Shown: positions 1 through 11,537 of the stretch, one piece after another | Numbering within the stretch: the stretch's first letter is position 1 | Layout: every line of letters begins with the position of its first letter | Origin: Prochlorococcus sp. AG-363-P01 | GTDB lineage: Bacteria; Cyanobacteriota; Cyanobacteriia; PCC-6307; Cyanobiaceae | NCBI GenBank assembly: GCA_003278225.1 | Contig: QCGC01000001.1 | Location: 1 to 64,000 of the forward strand | Length of the DNA stretch: 64,000 nt | Reading direction: 5' to 3' | Translations under genes and position numbers: made by a program | The notes under the pieces: model-generated | The model's database searches: none | Told to the model about the DNA's origin: nothing | Seen by the model: the letters and a program-made list of their open reading frames with translations, nothing else

Positions 1-499
1 GATCATCTATCTCTGAGGGAATATTTAGGTTATCTAATTCCGATAGGCTCATAGTGATATTTTTTCTAACATCCCTAATTACTTCTCCTAGAATTATTGG
101 TTTTGTTATTCCATTCCCTATAGGCTTTAATTTTCTAATTCTTACATGAACCATTGAGCCACTTCTACCTCCTCCCTTTAGATTTCCTGCAATTTGCTTC
201 AAAGTTGGTTGGATTGCTTCTTCGGGAAATCCCTCTGGAGCTTGAGCAACTACAAGGTCATTCCCGTTATCAAAAACAATTGGTGCATATTGGGCACCTT
301 TCAAAATTAAAGGAGGTTTATAGCTCTGTGTAAAAGCCCAGGTACTTGCTGACAATAAAAGGCTAAAAACAGTTGCACCAACAAGACGAAATCGAAACCC
401 CCATCCCATTAAGAAGGAGATCAGAGTGAAAACTGCTAGGCCCAGACCTAGCCAGGCGAACCAGGTTGTTGAATCTTTTAGTAATTGGATGAGGTCCAT
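1..499 (-). CDS. Ycf51/DUF2518-family membrane protein, C-terminus cut by window edge
   Basis: Hand reverse-translation from cat at 497-499 gives MDLIQLLKDSTTWFAWLGLGLAVFTLISFLMGWGFRFRLVGATVFSLLLSASTWAFTQSYKPPLILKGAQYAPIVFDNGNDLVVAQAPEGFPEEAIQPTLKQIAG..., open to base 1; resembles cyanobacterial Ycf51. Confidence 0.75.
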   Translation of the reverse strand, partial: MDLIQLLKDSTTWFAWLGLGLAVFTLISFLMGWGFRFRLVGATVFSLLLSASTWAFTQSYKPPLILKGAQYAPIVFDNGNDLVVAQAPEGFPEEAIQPTLKQIAGNLKGGGRSGSMVHVRIRKLKPIGNGITKPIILGEVIRDVRKNITMSLSELDNLNIPSEIDD

Positions 500-609
500 T
501 TGCTTTTAAATTTGATTTCCTTTTAATAATTGGTTGAGGTTAATAGACTGGTAATGAAGAGATTCACTTCTTATAGTTGGATTACTCCCTCGAAGGTTAA
601 GTAAATGTC

Positions 610-3600
610 ATGGGAGTGCAGAACAAATTTCTAAAAGATATCCGATGGAGATTGGCGGGAACCTTGATTCTTGTCGGAGGATCTCTATTTTGCCTAACTA
701 CTGATCTTCTTGTTGCAAAGCTGTTTGGTCGACTCCGCCCAGAGCTAGAACGGGAGCTTTCAAAATCATTTGGTCACTCACTAGTAATAGGTCCATATAT
801 GGGTTTAAGACCTTGGGGGATTGGCATTGGACCTACGCGGTTAGCAGATGGATTAAAAGATGACTCCACAGCTGACCTATCTGGTCTCACCGTTAAATAT
901 GCGCCTATTGCTAGTTTGTTTAATTGGCGTCCAGTAATTGCTTTAAATCTTAAGGGCACAAATCTTCGATTGCGTCTTAATGATGATGGTGCTTATTGGG
1001 TTGCTAAATCTTCAAATGAAAAACCACCCAAAATTGGTTTGTTGGTTCGGCTTGATGATCCTGCAGAAATTTATTTACAGCCTTCTAATCTGAAGTTAAT
1101 TGCAACTTCCAATCTCTTTCTAAACCTTCAGAAAAGTAAAGCTACAGGATCCTTTCAATTGGGTGTACCAAATAAAGGGAGTGTTTTTCTAAAAGGGAGT
1201 GGGTCTTGGAACCAATTAGAACTAAAAGCTAGGGCAACCTTTAAAAACTTTAGGGTCAAACAGCTTAAGAGTATTTTTTGGGAAAGTTCAAAAACAAATG
1301 CTCAGGGGAAAATTGATGGTGATTTACAATTAAAACTTGCTGATGGAGTTTTTGATTGCAAGGGAGGGGTCTCACTAGCTGATTTTTCGCTTCATGGTGG
1401 CCTTGTTAAGGAATATCTTTCTTCTAAAAAGGCAACTATAAATTGTAGGCACCAGCAATTTGTGTTTCCTAAAAGTGATTGGAAATACGGACCATTGCTT
1501 TCTTCTATAGATGGTGATATTGACTTAAGAAACAAGCGTAAATTCAATCTGGCGTTGAGAAGCTCTATTCGTCTTGAAGAAGTTAGTAGTTCTGAGCTAA
1601 ACGTCGATGCAAATTTGCCATTTACTTTCGATAGAGGACTTTTGACTTCAGGGGAATTTTCAGCTGACCTGAATCTTAAACCTTTCCCTTTGTCTTCTAT
1701 TGGCTCGTTAATAGGTACTTCTATGGCTGGGACAATTGCTTCTACTGGGAAAATTACTGGTCCACTAAATGCTTTAAATACTAATCTCTCGATAGAAGTT
1801 GTAAACCCTCAATTAAATGGAATACGTCTACAGGAAGAATGGCAAGGTGGTTTAAATACTCGTGGGGGAGAGGATGTCAAGTTAGAGATGGAATCTGTCG
1901 GTGCATCTGTACCTGGATCACTGCTTGCTTACTTCAAAAATAATATGAATCTTGAGGAATTGACTTTTAAGAGATTTGGAGGTCAACTTCTTGTAAAACG
2001 AGATCAAGATAGCTTTAGCTGGCACGCAAAAGATCTCAGATTAGATAGGGTCGAAGTGGCTATACCTCCTGAGAAGAGCTTTAAACGTATATTTGGTCAA
2101 TTCAGTGGGAAGGGTACCTTTGGATTGCAACCAGTATTTGTTGACGGTCAGTTAACAATGCGTTATCCCCGCCTAATGGGATTAAGGTTGGATGAAGCGA
2201 CTATTAGAGGAACAACAACAGATGATACATTCAATGTTAATGCAGAATTATTCCCACCAAAAAGGGGTGTAGTAGTAATAGATGCTGAAGGCTACTTTGG
2301 TGGAGCCCTAAATGCAAGAGCTAAAGCTTCAGGCGTAAGTGCAAATTGGATTACAGATAGTGCTTTTCAGTTTCCAAAAATATCTATGAGAACTACTTCC
2401 GCGAGGGGTCGAGCAGAAGATTTAGGAGAACTTATCGTGAGGACTTTTGGAGAATCCTTGGATGGCCGATTGGAGTTGTTAGCTCAAGCCCAAGCTTCTT
2501 ATCTAAAGATCAATGATGATAGTAAGTATAAAATTAATCGGGAGGCACTTCAGGGTGACATTGATGCAGTAGTTTTAGTTAATGGCGACGACATTAACGA
2601 TCTTAATCTAGATCTAGAATTATCAGGTCAGCTTTGGCTTAAGGGTAAGAAAAATCAGATTGACTATCAAGGGGAACCTTTTGTCGCCAAAATTACTGGT
2701 CCTATACAGGGAGGTACTGGTCAGTTTTCAATATTGAATGTACCTTTTTCACTCCTGTCCTTAGTTGCACCTATACCTACATCTCTTACAGGAATGTTTG
2801 GTCTCTCTGGAGAATATCGCAGAGGCAAACAGGTTCCTGAGCTCTCGGCTAAGTTAAGTTTGCAAGATGCGAGCTTAGCCAAAAACCAATTTGTTTTGGA
2901 TAGGGGAAACCTTTCCGTATCAAGATCCATTGTCGATCTTGATATTTTGCTGAGGAGTACTTCTTCGTCGGAACCTCTCAAATTAATAGGTCAGTTGCCA
3001 TTAGACACCTCAACACCTATCGATCTCAGGATAGAGAGTCATGGTGATGGCCTTCGTTTCCTTGAAGGTCTAACGGATGGAGTTCTTTTTTGGAAAAGAG
3101 GAACAGCTGATCTGAGATTTCTAATTAGGGGAACTCTTGATGATTTAAAAGCAAATGGTTTCTTAGTCATAAGAAGAGGCGAGTTTATTGTTTATGAAAA
3201 TGTTGTAGAGAAATTTAATGCTGCTATGTTATTTGACTTTAATCGATTGGAATTACTTAATTTTGAGGCAAGGATTGGAGATAGAGGAAAGCTTGGTGGT
3301 TCTGGTGCTATTCCATTGTTTCGACCACAAATAATAGAGAAAAATCCATTGATTGTAGAAATGAAAAAAGTTCCATTTGAATTACCATTTATCAATCTTG
3401 AATTTGCCTCCAACATCATGGTAAAAGGTTCTTTATCAAAACCTCAAGTAGGAGGAGATTTAAGCATTAAAAATGGTTTTATATCTCCTCCGAAGCAAGT
3501 TTCTCAAAATACTAGGACTAACCAAACTAGTAATAAGTTTACTGGTAAGAAAGGAGATTTATTTCCTGAATGGAATTGGGATATGAATGAGCCTCTTAAT

Positions 3601-4569
3601 TTATCTGTTAGAGATTTAGATACACCTTCCAGCAAGTTAATGCGTTCTTCAATATCTAGTAAGTTTTCAAATATTAGTTTTGATAACTTGCGGCTTCGTA
3701 TAGGCCCAGGTGTGCAAATAAATACTCCACCCAACGCATTTACTAGGCAACCACTTGCTATTTTTGATGCTAGTGGTTTACTTACTTTTAATGGTGCTTT
3801 AGATGAAACCCTTAATGCAAGTGGAGTAGTTCGTTTAATGAAGGGACGAGTTAACCTATTTACTACTACATTCCAATTAGATAGAAGTAAAACAAATGTC
3901 GCTATCTTTTCCCCATCAAAGGGCTTTATTCCGTTTTTGGATGTCACAATGACTAGTCGGATTCCAGATAAAGTTAAATCAATTGAGAATATAGAATCTA
4001 CTAGTGATTTTTCTACAAATGGTTCAGGAGCTTTTGGAATTGGTGGATCTAGATTGATTAAGGTAGAGGTTGTTGCAATCGGACCAGCAGACCGTATCGC
4101 AGATAACTTTAAGTTGACTAGTCGACCATCAATGCCTAGGAAGGAGTTAATAGGATTACTTGGTGGTAGCTCTCTAGATGGTATTTTTGGTGGTGCGACA
4201 GCATCTTTAAGCAATGTTATTGGTTCATCTTTTATTTCTCCATTTTTAGGTAATGTTTCTGATTCATTTAGTGAACGAATGCAGATATTCCTCTATTCAA
4301 CTAATATAATTTCAAGCCCAAAAGGATCTAAAGAAGCTCCAATCAATGACCAAAATGAAATAGATGAGCAAGAACAAGCATGGGTAACTGATATAGGAAT
4401 TGACTTGAATAAAAAATTCAATTTTTCATTACAAGCAATACCTAACCGCAGTGATGTACCACCACAAGGTACTCTTCGATATGAAATTAATCCTAACCTG
4501 GATGCCCTTGGAACTCTTGATATGGAGGGTAATTGGCAAAGCCAGTTACAGTTATTCTTAAGGTATTAG
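610..4569 (+). CDS. TamB/DUF490-type translocation and assembly module protein (large AsmA-like outer-envelope protein)
   Basis: 1319-aa ORF with N-terminal TM, long beta-rich repeats, C-terminal TamB-like end (LRYEINPNLDALGTLDMEGNWQSQLQLFLRY). Confidence 0.85.
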   Translation: MGVQNKFLKDIRWRLAGTLILVGGSLFCLTTDLLVAKLFGRLRPELERELSKSFGHSLVIGPYMGLRPWGIGIGPTRLADGLKDDSTADLSGLTVKYAPIASLFNWRPVIALNLKGTNLRLRLNDDGAYWVAKSSNEKPPKIGLLVRLDDPAEIYLQPSNLKLIATSNLFLNLQKSKATGSFQLGVPNKGSVFLKGSGSWNQLELKARATFKNFRVKQLKSIFWESSKTNAQGKIDGDLQLKLADGVFDCKGGVSLADFSLHGGLVKEYLSSKKATINCRHQQFVFPKSDWKYGPLLSSIDGDIDLRNKRKFNLALRSSIRLEEVSSSELNVDANLPFTFDRGLLTSGEFSADLNLKPFPLSSIGSLIGTSMAGTIASTGKITGPLNALNTNLSIEVVNPQLNGIRLQEEWQGGLNTRGGEDVKLEMESVGASVPGSLLAYFKNNMNLEELTFKRFGGQLLVKRDQDSFSWHAKDLRLDRVEVAIPPEKSFKRIFGQFSGKGTFGLQPVFVDGQLTMRYPRLMGLRLDEATIRGTTTDDTFNVNAELFPPKRGVVVIDAEGYFGGALNARAKASGVSANWITDSAFQFPKISMRTTSARGRAEDLGELIVRTFGESLDGRLELLAQAQASYLKINDDSKYKINREALQGDIDAVVLVNGDDINDLNLDLELSGQLWLKGKKNQIDYQGEPFVAKITGPIQGGTGQFSILNVPFSLLSLVAPIPTSLTGMFGLSGEYRRGKQVPELSAKLSLQDASLAKNQFVLDRGNLSVSRSIVDLDILLRSTSSSEPLKLIGQLPLDTSTPIDLRIESHGDGLRFLEGLTDGVLFWKRGTADLRFLIRGTLDDLKANGFLVIRRGEFIVYENVVEKFNAAMLFDFNRLELLNFEARIGDRGKLGGSGAIPLFRPQIIEKNPLIVEMKKVPFELPFINLEFASNIMVKGSLSKPQVGGDLSIKNGFISPPKQVSQNTRTNQTSNKFTGKKGDLFPEWNWDMNEPLNLSVRDLDTPSSKLMRSSISSKFSNISFDNLRLRIGPGVQINTPPNAFTRQPLAIFDASGLLTFNGALDETLNASGVVRLMKGRVNLFTTTFQLDRSKTNVAIFSPSKGFIPFLDVTMTSRIPDKVKSIENIESTSDFSTNGSGAFGIGGSRLIKVEVVAIGPADRIADNFKLTSRPSMPRKELIGLLGGSSLDGIFGGATASLSNVIGSSFISPFLGNVSDSFSERMQIFLYSTNIISSPKGSKEAPINDQNEIDEQEQAWVTDIGIDLNKKFNFSLQAIPNRSDVPPQGTLRYEINPNLDALGTLDMEGNWQSQLQLFLRY

Positions 4570-4573
4570 CTAA

Positions 4574-5029
4574 ATGGATAAAAAGCGACAACTATTAGGC
4601 GTTGAGATTGGAACGGAGATTATTAGATTATGTCGGTTTGATTATTCTGGACAGCTTGATTTAAATGTTCAGCTCAATATTCCTAAACCTGCAATGCCAG
4701 GAGCTGTAACAGTTGCTATATGTGAAAACTTATTAACTGTTGACCCAGATTTCCGGGCGAATCTTGTTGGTGTAAGTCTTCCGGGAAAAGTAGATTCAAC
4801 TGGAAGGATTTTAAAGTCATCAACACAATTGACAGAGTGGATTGATGTCCCTCTAGCCGATTGGTTAGAGCCAAGAATTTCAAGACGAGTTAACCTTATA
4901 AACTCTATAAGGTGCTTGCAATTATTAGAGAGAACGCACATTTATGATAGTAATATTAAAAAAGAACTTCTTGCTTGCTTTGCTGCCGCATTACTGGCCT
5001 ACGAGAAATTTGCAAATTTCATGGACTGA
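4574..5029 (+). CDS. Short ROK/sugar-kinase-like protein, probably internally deleted remnant
   Basis: N-term LLGVEIGTEIIRL resembles the ROK phosphate-1 motif; LVGVSLPGKVDSTGRI and TEWIDVPLADWLEPRISRRVNLINS resemble ROK G(I/V)xxPGxVD and W.dvPL..; the ROK active-site and zinc motif region is missing. Confidence 0.5.
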   Translation: MDKKRQLLGVEIGTEIIRLCRFDYSGQLDLNVQLNIPKPAMPGAVTVAICENLLTVDPDFRANLVGVSLPGKVDSTGRILKSSTQLTEWIDVPLADWLEPRISRRVNLINSIRCLQLLERTHIYDSNIKKELLACFAAALLAYEKFANFMD

Positions 5030-5040
5030 TTTAAGGAGTC

Positions 5041-6387
5041 ATGATGATTGATGACTACAACAACAGGATGAATACTTCTTTTAGTGTTCCTGAACCGTCG
5101 CCTGATTTGCTACAACAAGCAACATTGGCTCGTCGTTCAGCTAGGGATCTATCTCAGACTACAAATGATCAGAGAAGATTTGCTCTCAACTCAATGGCTG
5201 AGGCATTGTTATTAAGATCCAGGGAGATAGTTGAAGCTAACTTAGAGGATATTCGTAGAGCTAAAAAGGTTGGACTAGGTCAGTCATTAGTGGCAAGGTT
5301 AAAACTAGACGAGGCAAAGTTAAAAGACGCTATTGAGGGAGTACGTCAAGTCGCTTTACTGCCTGATCCTCTTGGTTTATGTCAACTAGGCTGCGAACTT
5401 GACGATGATCTTTTATTGCAGAGGATAACAGTTCCTTTGGGTGTATTAGGTGTGATATTTGAAGCTCGACCTGATGCTGTTATTCAGATTGCTTCTTTGG
5501 CAATACGTTCTGGTAATTGCGCCATACTTAAAGGAGGTAGTGAAGCAACTAAGACCAATGAAATAATTATGTCTACTTTACAGGAGGGCCTATCTTCGTC
5601 TGTGGTTAATGCTCAATCAGTTTCTTTACTTAGAACTCGGCAAGAGAGCATGGCCTTATTACGGTTGGACGGGCTGGTAGATCTAATTATTCCTCGTGGT
5701 AGTAATGAACTGGTTCGTTTTATTCAAGACAACACAAGAATTCCAGTTCTTGGGCATGCGGATGGTATTTGCCATCTTTATATAGACTCTGAGGTCGATT
5801 TAGACCAAGCACTAAAAATTGCGATTGATAGTAAGACTGATTACCCGGCAGCATGTAATGCAATAGAAACACTTCTCATCAATAAAGATGTGGCTGAATC
5901 TTTTTTAGTTAAGGCAATTCCTGCATTTAACTCTCTTGGAGTAAAGCTTTTAGGAGATGACGAAAGTAGATCACTCGGGATTCATAATAGTGCTACTGAA
6001 AAGGACTGGGGTTCTGAATATCTTGATTTGACCCTTGCTGTGAAGATCGTGGAGGATTTAGATCAAGCAGTTGATCATATAACTAGATATGGATCTAGAC
6101 ATACAGATGCTATTGCTACTACTAATCAGGAGAAAGCTGATATTTTTCTGAGATCAGTTGATAGTGCAGGTGTCTTTCACAATTGCTCTACTCGCTTTGC
6201 TGACGGATTTAGATATGGCTTTGGTGCTGAAGTCGGTATTAGTACACAGACATTGCCACCCAGAGGCCCGGTTGGATTAGAAGGATTGGTTACTTATAGA
6301 TACCAACTACGTGGTAATGGACATATCGCATCAGACTATTCATCGGGGATAAGACAATTTACACATAGGAATTGCCCTCATGATTAA
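5041..6387 (+). CDS. proA: Gamma-glutamyl phosphate reductase
   Basis: [70 protein letters not shown]. Confidence 0.97.
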   Translation: MMIDDYNNRMNTSFSVPEPSPDLLQQATLARRSARDLSQTTNDQRRFALNSMAEALLLRSREIVEANLEDIRRAKKVGLGQSLVARLKLDEAKLKDAIEGVRQVALLPDPLGLCQLGCELDDDLLLQRITVPLGVLGVIFEARPDAVIQIASLAIRSGNCAILKGGSEATKTNEIIMSTLQEGLSSSVVNAQSVSLLRTRQESMALLRLDGLVDLIIPRGSNELVRFIQDNTRIPVLGHADGICHLYIDSEVDLDQALKIAIDSKTDYPAACNAIETLLINKDVAESFLVKAIPAFNSLGVKLLGDDESRSLGIHNSATEKDWGSEYLDLTLAVKIVEDLDQAVDHITRYGSRHTDAIATTNQEKADIFLRSVDSAGVFHNCSTRFADGFRYGFGAEVGISTQTLPPRGPVGLEGLVTYRYQLRGNGHIASDYSSGIRQFTHRNCPHD

Positions 6388-6763
6388 TGATCTACCTTCT
6401 GGAGTAATACATGTAAAGGATCTCTATCTATGGTCACATGTTGGAGTCCTTGAGCAAGAACGACTACATGGGCAAGAATTCCTACTTGACTTTAGTCTTT
6501 GGTTAAATATGGAACATGTTTCTGAACAGGATAATATTTCATGTACGGCTGACTATAGTCTAGGAATACTAGATTTACAGCAATATGCTTTTACTATTGA
6601 ATGTCAAACTATTGAATATTACTCAGAGTTGATCCTTAATCGTTTGGAGTCACTTTATGGCTCAGTGCCTATGAAAGTTTTTCTTAGAAAGTGTTTTGCA
6701 CCAGTGCAAGGCTTTGACGGCACAGTGGGGGTAGAGAGAACAAGGCATTTCCCTCATTCGTGA
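6380..6763 (+). CDS. folB: Dihydroneopterin aldolase
   Basis: [31 protein letters not shown] and DYSLGILDL; FolB size and motifs. Confidence 0.9.
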   Translation: MINDLPSGVIHVKDLYLWSHVGVLEQERLHGQEFLLDFSLWLNMEHVSEQDNISCTADYSLGILDLQQYAFTIECQTIEYYSELILNRLESLYGSVPMKVFLRKCFAPVQGFDGTVGVERTRHFPHS

Positions 6764-6818
6764 AGGCATCCTTTATTTTATTTTTTCCTTTATTGCTTCT
6801 ATATATAACTAGCCTTGT

Positions 6819-8948
6819 TCATTTAAGCCCAGAATGACGAATTAAAGCCTTTGTATTAGCTTTTCTCCCTCTAAAGGCTACGAAGACTTCTTGTGGTGAT
6901 CTACTACCTCCAAGACTTAGTATTGTGTCACGGAAACGCCTACCAATTATTTTGACTTCATCTTTTCCTGAAGCCGCACTCTCTTCAAAGGCTGAATAGG
7001 CATCGGCACTCAGGACTTCTGCCCACTTGTAGGAGTAATATCCAGCAGAATAACCTCCTGAGAAAATGTGATTAAATGAGCAGAGAAACTGATCCTCTTT
7101 AATAGGTTGTATGACACTTGTATTTTTAGCAATCTCTCTTCTCAATGTATCAGGTGATAAATAAGTTTCTTTATTCCATTCGCTATGTAGCCTTATGTCG
7201 GTGAGAGCGAAATGTACTTGTCTTAGAGTTGCCAACCCTGAATTGAATGTATGACTATTTTTTAACTTTTGAAACTCTTCTTCAGGTAATGTCTCGCCAG
7301 TTTGCCAATGACGTGCAATCCCCATAAGTGTTTCTCGATCTAAACACCAGTTCTCCATAAATTGACTTGGCAGCTCAACTGCGTCCCATTCGACGTTATT
7401 TATTCCTGCTGCTTGGGGGTAGTCGACAATGGTTAGCATATGTTGTAAGCCGTGTCCAAATTCATGAAATAACGTTTTGACTTCTTCGAAGCTCATCAAG
7501 CTTGGCTTTTTATTTGATGGAGGTGTTTGATTACAAATTAAATAAGCAACAGGTAAGACTGTATTTCCACTGCTGTCTTTACTTCTGCTTAGACAGTCAT
7601 CCATCCATGCACCGCCTCGTTTGGTTGCTGGCCTACTGTATGGATCTAGAAAAAAATAGGCGAGAGTTTCTCCATTTTGATCGCATACCTTGAAGAAGCG
7701 GACATCTTTGTGCCATGTAGGTGTATTGGTAACAGTTTCTTCTATTTTTATTTGGAATAGTCGTTCGCTTAGTTGAAAAAGGCCTTTAAGAACTTGAGGT
7801 AAGGGGAACCAAGGTCTAAGTTTTTCTTCATTAAGTTCAAATTTTTCCTGCCTAAGTTGTTCCGACCAAAAGCTGATGTCCCAAGGTTCCAATTTAGCGG
7901 ACTCTTTTGCACCATGTCTTTTTGCGCAAGATCTAAGACTTTCTAATTCCTTTTTTGCTGCGGGCATTGCCGCTGAGCGTAATTCTTCTAGTAATTTTTC
8001 AACAGCTTCAACATTATCTGCCATTTTGCTGCTTAAACTTAATTCTGCCCAGTTTTTGTATCCCAAACGATTAGCTTGGATCGCGCGTAGCGACAGGATT
8101 TCTTCAATCAACTTATTGTTATTTAGCTTCCCATCACTAGCCCTACTTACGTAAGCTTTATAAAGGGTTTCTCTTATCTCCCTGTTAATGCCATATGTCA
8201 TAAATGGAATATATCTAGGCATATCTAGGCCAAGTCTCCATGGTCCTGTCTCTGCTGTAGGTATATCATTATTTTTTTGGTTTCGATCACCAGCCTCTAC
8301 GGCGGAGGCTGCCAGGATTTCAAGTGCTCTATCAGGTAGTCCTTCAACTTCTGATTCCTTAGTTAGCAGTAAGCTCCAATTGTTAGTGGCATCGAGTACA
8401 TTGTTGCTGAAATCAGTAGATAATTTTGCTAGACACTCACTGTCTGAATTGAACTCCTTTTGTTCAGAATCATGCAATCCAACTCCTCGTTGATTCATTG
8501 AAAGTAATTCTGCGTTAATTATTCTTTTTTGAGTTTCGTCTAGAGATTCTAGTTGTTGTTGTTTTAAAAGACATAATGCTTTATGTATAATTTTGCTTTG
8601 GCCGATCCGATTGCTTAAGCGGATTACTTCGGGCTGCTGAATAGAATATGATTCTCTTAATTCAGGACTATTGCACACACCATTCAAATGAGATATGACA
8701 CCCCAACTCCATCGTAGACGTTCTCCAAGTTTATGGAGAGGTGTCATTAACTCTTCCCATGTTAGTGAATGATTTGAATTTAATGATTGTTTAATTGACT
8801 GTTCTATTTTATTGAACTGGTTGTTAACTTCACTCAATAATCTAGGAAAATGCTCATTTATTTCTGATGGAGTAATTTGTGTAAAATTAGGAATACCTTC
8901 CCCCTTTAGTATAGGAGATAAATCTTTTCTTTTTAAATCATTAGTCAT
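6819..8948 (-). CDS. prlC: Oligopeptidase A-like M3 metallopeptidase
   Basis: TLFHEFGHGLQHML HExxH motif; SGGYSAGYYSYKWAEVLSADAYSAFEE M3 C-terminal signature. Confidence 0.95.
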   Translation of the reverse strand: MTNDLKRKDLSPILKGEGIPNFTQITPSEINEHFPRLLSEVNNQFNKIEQSIKQSLNSNHSLTWEELMTPLHKLGERLRWSWGVISHLNGVCNSPELRESYSIQQPEVIRLSNRIGQSKIIHKALCLLKQQQLESLDETQKRIINAELLSMNQRGVGLHDSEQKEFNSDSECLAKLSTDFSNNVLDATNNWSLLLTKESEVEGLPDRALEILAASAVEAGDRNQKNNDIPTAETGPWRLGLDMPRYIPFMTYGINREIRETLYKAYVSRASDGKLNNNKLIEEILSLRAIQANRLGYKNWAELSLSSKMADNVEAVEKLLEELRSAAMPAAKKELESLRSCAKRHGAKESAKLEPWDISFWSEQLRQEKFELNEEKLRPWFPLPQVLKGLFQLSERLFQIKIEETVTNTPTWHKDVRFFKVCDQNGETLAYFFLDPYSRPATKRGGAWMDDCLSRSKDSSGNTVLPVAYLICNQTPPSNKKPSLMSFEEVKTLFHEFGHGLQHMLTIVDYPQAAGINNVEWDAVELPSQFMENWCLDRETLMGIARHWQTGETLPEEEFQKLKNSHTFNSGLATLRQVHFALTDIRLHSEWNKETYLSPDTLRREIAKNTSVIQPIKEDQFLCSFNHIFSGGYSAGYYSYKWAEVLSADAYSAFEESAASGKDEVKIIGRRFRDTILSLGGSRSPQEVFVAFRGRKANTKALIRHSGLK

Positions 8949-10517
8949 TTAACTAATAAATGAAATGTTTGAAATAGCTATTAAGTCCTGTGATATTAGA
9001 CCCTGAGCGAGTGCATTTGTGGATGATTCATATAAGTCGATTACAATACGTGGCCAGAAACCAATTACAAGTGTTGGAGCAAGTAATGAAAGCCCTATTG
9101 TAAGTTCTCTAGTATTCATTTCTTCTATTTTTGCAAGAGCTGGTATCCTTGGCCCAAAGAAAACACGTCTACACATAGATAGTAAGTAAATTGGTGTTAG
9201 AACCAATCCAATTGCAGCTAGGACTATTGTTATTGCCCTAAAAATAGAAGTAAAGCTTTCTTGACTGGTAATTCCAAGGAAAACTGTGATTTCACTAATA
9301 AAACCACTCATTCCTGGAAGTGCTAACGATGCTAGGGAGCTGGCTAGGAAACAGGCAAAAGTTATTGGTAGGACCTTTGCTAATCCACCCATATTTGGTA
9401 TTGAGAGAGTATTAGTTCTTTCATAAAATGAGCCAGTAAAGAAGAACATTGCAGCCGCAATAAGACCATGACTGATCATTTGGAGCATTGCTCCACTTAT
9501 TCCAAGAGCATCTATTGCACCGATTCCTAATAATACAAATCCCATATGACTAATTGAACTGCAGGCTATTCGCCTTTTTACGTTGTCTTGAGCAAAAGCA
9601 TTTAGAGCTCCATACACAATATTTACTATGCCGATGATCACAAGGGCAGGAGCCAGTTGTGTATGGGCTTCAGGGAGCATTTGCACATTGAAACGTAGTA
9701 AAGCGTATCCACCCATTTTTAAAAGTATTCCTGCTAGAAGCATTGAAACAGGTGCATTTGCTTCGCCATGGGCGTCTGGTAGCCAAGTATGAAGTGGAAA
9801 AATAGGAAGCTTTACTCCAAATCCAATCAGAAATCCGATATAGCAAAGTAGTCCAAAGCCACCTGAGTGAGATTTATTTGTAAGCTCAGTTAAATTTAGA
9901 GAATACTCGTTACCTGAAAGTGCTAATGCGAGACCACTTATAAGTATTAGTAAGGAGGCTAGAGCTGTATAAAGGATGAACTTTGTCGCTGCATACTGTC
10001 GATTAGTGCCGCCCCATATTGCAATTAATAAATAAACCGGGACTAATTCTAATTCCCATGCAAGAAAGAATAATAAGAAGTCTTGTGATAAGAAAACTAA
10101 ACTCTGAGCTGAAGCTTGAACTAGTAAAAGTGCAAAATAAAGTTTATTTTTGCGTCTAAGATTCCAACTTGCTGCTGCTGAAAGAAGTGTTATTAATCCA
10201 CTAAGAATAACAAGTGGGGCAGATATTCCATCTATACCAAGTGACCATTCAAGACCTATCAGTGGAATCCAGTTAACTCTTTCCGCAAGTTGTATGTCAG
10301 AAAATTGGTTGTTAAAAAAACTATTTACTACTCCAATGATTAGCAGGAAATCACAAAGTAAGACCGTTAAGGCAAAATTTCTAGGTAAATTTGATTCACT
10401 CTTTTCTTCCCCTGGCAAGAATGGCATTAAAAGTGCACCGACTGCTGGTAGAAGCACAATCAGTGAGAGCCAGGGGAATGCCTGATATTCAGGGGATAGG
10501 GTGATACTTGCGTCCAT
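8949..10517 (-). CDS. ndhD: NAD(P)H-quinone oxidoreductase chain 4 (NdhD)
   Basis: Multi-[85 protein letters not shown]. Confidence 0.96.
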   Translation of the reverse strand: MDASITLSPEYQAFPWLSLIVLLPAVGALLMPFLPGEEKSESNLPRNFALTVLLCDFLLIIGVVNSFFNNQFSDIQLAERVNWIPLIGLEWSLGIDGISAPLVILSGLITLLSAAASWNLRRKNKLYFALLLVQASAQSLVFLSQDFLLFFLAWELELVPVYLLIAIWGGTNRQYAATKFILYTALASLLILISGLALALSGNEYSLNLTELTNKSHSGGFGLLCYIGFLIGFGVKLPIFPLHTWLPDAHGEANAPVSMLLAGILLKMGGYALLRFNVQMLPEAHTQLAPALVIIGIVNIVYGALNAFAQDNVKRRIACSSISHMGFVLLGIGAIDALGISGAMLQMISHGLIAAAMFFFTGSFYERTNTLSIPNMGGLAKVLPITFACFLASSLASLALPGMSGFISEITVFLGITSQESFTSIFRAITIVLAAIGLVLTPIYLLSMCRRVFFGPRIPALAKIEEMNTRELTIGLSLLAPTLVIGFWPRIVIDLYESSTNALAQGLISQDLIAISNISFIS

Positions 10518-10572
10518 AAAGGACAGTTTGATTTAAATAAACTTACTAGTTCTTGCTATTGGTTGAGTATAA

Positions 10573-11523
10573 CTACTCACCAGTTTGGAGTTCGTGCCAT
10601 TGGCTTCCTGCGGTTTGGATATTAAGCATAGGTGCCCTGCTCTCTACTCCTATATTTTTCCATGCATTAACCATGGCATGACTTATACCTAGTCCATTAG
10701 TTTCATTGCACAGAGCAAGAAGACTGGGCCCAGCCCCGCTAATTACGCAGCCTAAAGCTCCGGCTCTAATTGCTGCTTCCCTAACTTCTTGCCCTCCTTT
10801 GATAAGGCGCCATCTATATGGTTCATGTAGACGGTCATTCATTCCATCGGCTATCAATTCACCGTTGCCAGTTCTTAGTCCTTGTAAAAGCAAGGTAAGG
10901 GATCCAAGATTAGTAATGGCATCTCCAATAGGAACATTTTTAGGCATTACGCGCCTTGCTTCACTTGTGCTAAGTCGAATTGAAGGGATTGCGACAACTA
11001 TTTTGATGGAATCTAACCACTCACATCGAATTACTCGCCATCTTTCAGAAGCAGCTTTGGCTGTTATGCATAAACCTCCAAGGAGCGATGGAACAACATT
11101 GTCAGGATGTCCTTCAATATCTATAGCTAGTTCAAGAAGTTTTTCTTTAGGAAGAGGAGAGTCCATTAACGCATTAGCCCCTACAAGCCCAGCCACAATT
11201 GCTGTAGCGCTGCTACCTAGCCCTCTTGCAGGTGGAACGGCGAGTCTAACTTTTGCTTCTAGTCCTACTGGTTCAATGCTTGCGGCTTTCCAAACTCTTT
11301 GAGCTGCACGATAAACCAAGTTTTCAGGCCCACCTCTTAAGTGACTGCCTTCATTGCCTTCCATGATGAGTTCAAATCGTTCGCCATTCCCTTCAATTCT
11401 GGTAACTTCAAATCGGTTGTTTAAATCCAAGGCTGCACCTAGGCAGTCAAAACCTGGCCCAAGGTTAGCTGTAGTGGAAGGAACATCCACTATTATTTTT
11501 TTTCCAATGCGCGGCAGCGCCAT
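10573..11523 (-). CDS. thrB: Homoserine kinase
   Basis: VPSTTANLGPGFDCLGAALDL, VPPARGLGSSATAIVAGLVGAN (GHMP kinase motif). Confidence 0.96.
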   Translation of the reverse strand: MALPRIGKKIIVDVPSTTANLGPGFDCLGAALDLNNRFEVTRIEGNGERFELIMEGNEGSHLRGGPENLVYRAAQRVWKAASIEPVGLEAKVRLAVPPARGLGSSATAIVAGLVGANALMDSPLPKEKLLELAIDIEGHPDNVVPSLLGGLCITAKAASERWRVIRCEWLDSIKIVVAIPSIRLSTSEARRVMPKNVPIGDAITNLGSLTLLLQGLRTGNGELIADGMNDRLHEPYRWRLIKGGQEVREAAIRAGALGCVISGAGPSLLALCNETNGLGISHAMVNAWKNIGVESRAPMLNIQTAGSQWHELQTGE

Positions 11524-11537
11524 CTGGTTTTCTCTAT

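Noticed and set aside
774-959. Numerous other 60-130 aa antisense ORFs from the track (for example 774-959, 7876-8154, 8188-8493, 29547-29894, 32442-32810, 47877-48269, 49491-49877, 51373-51693)
   Set aside because: All overlap strong CDSs on the opposite strand and read as shadow frames.
3504-4214. 236-aa minus-strand ORF inside tamB
   Set aside because: Fully antisense to a well-supported CDS; composition looks like shadow translation, no recognisable domain or start context.
8211-8230. Local 10-bp tandem repeat (atatctaggc twice) in prlC
   Set aside because: In-frame coding coincidence within a conserved region; no regulatory implication seen.
10706-11302. 198-aa plus-strand ORF antisense to thrB
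   Set aside because: thrB motifs are clear on the other strand; the antisense frame has no family features.
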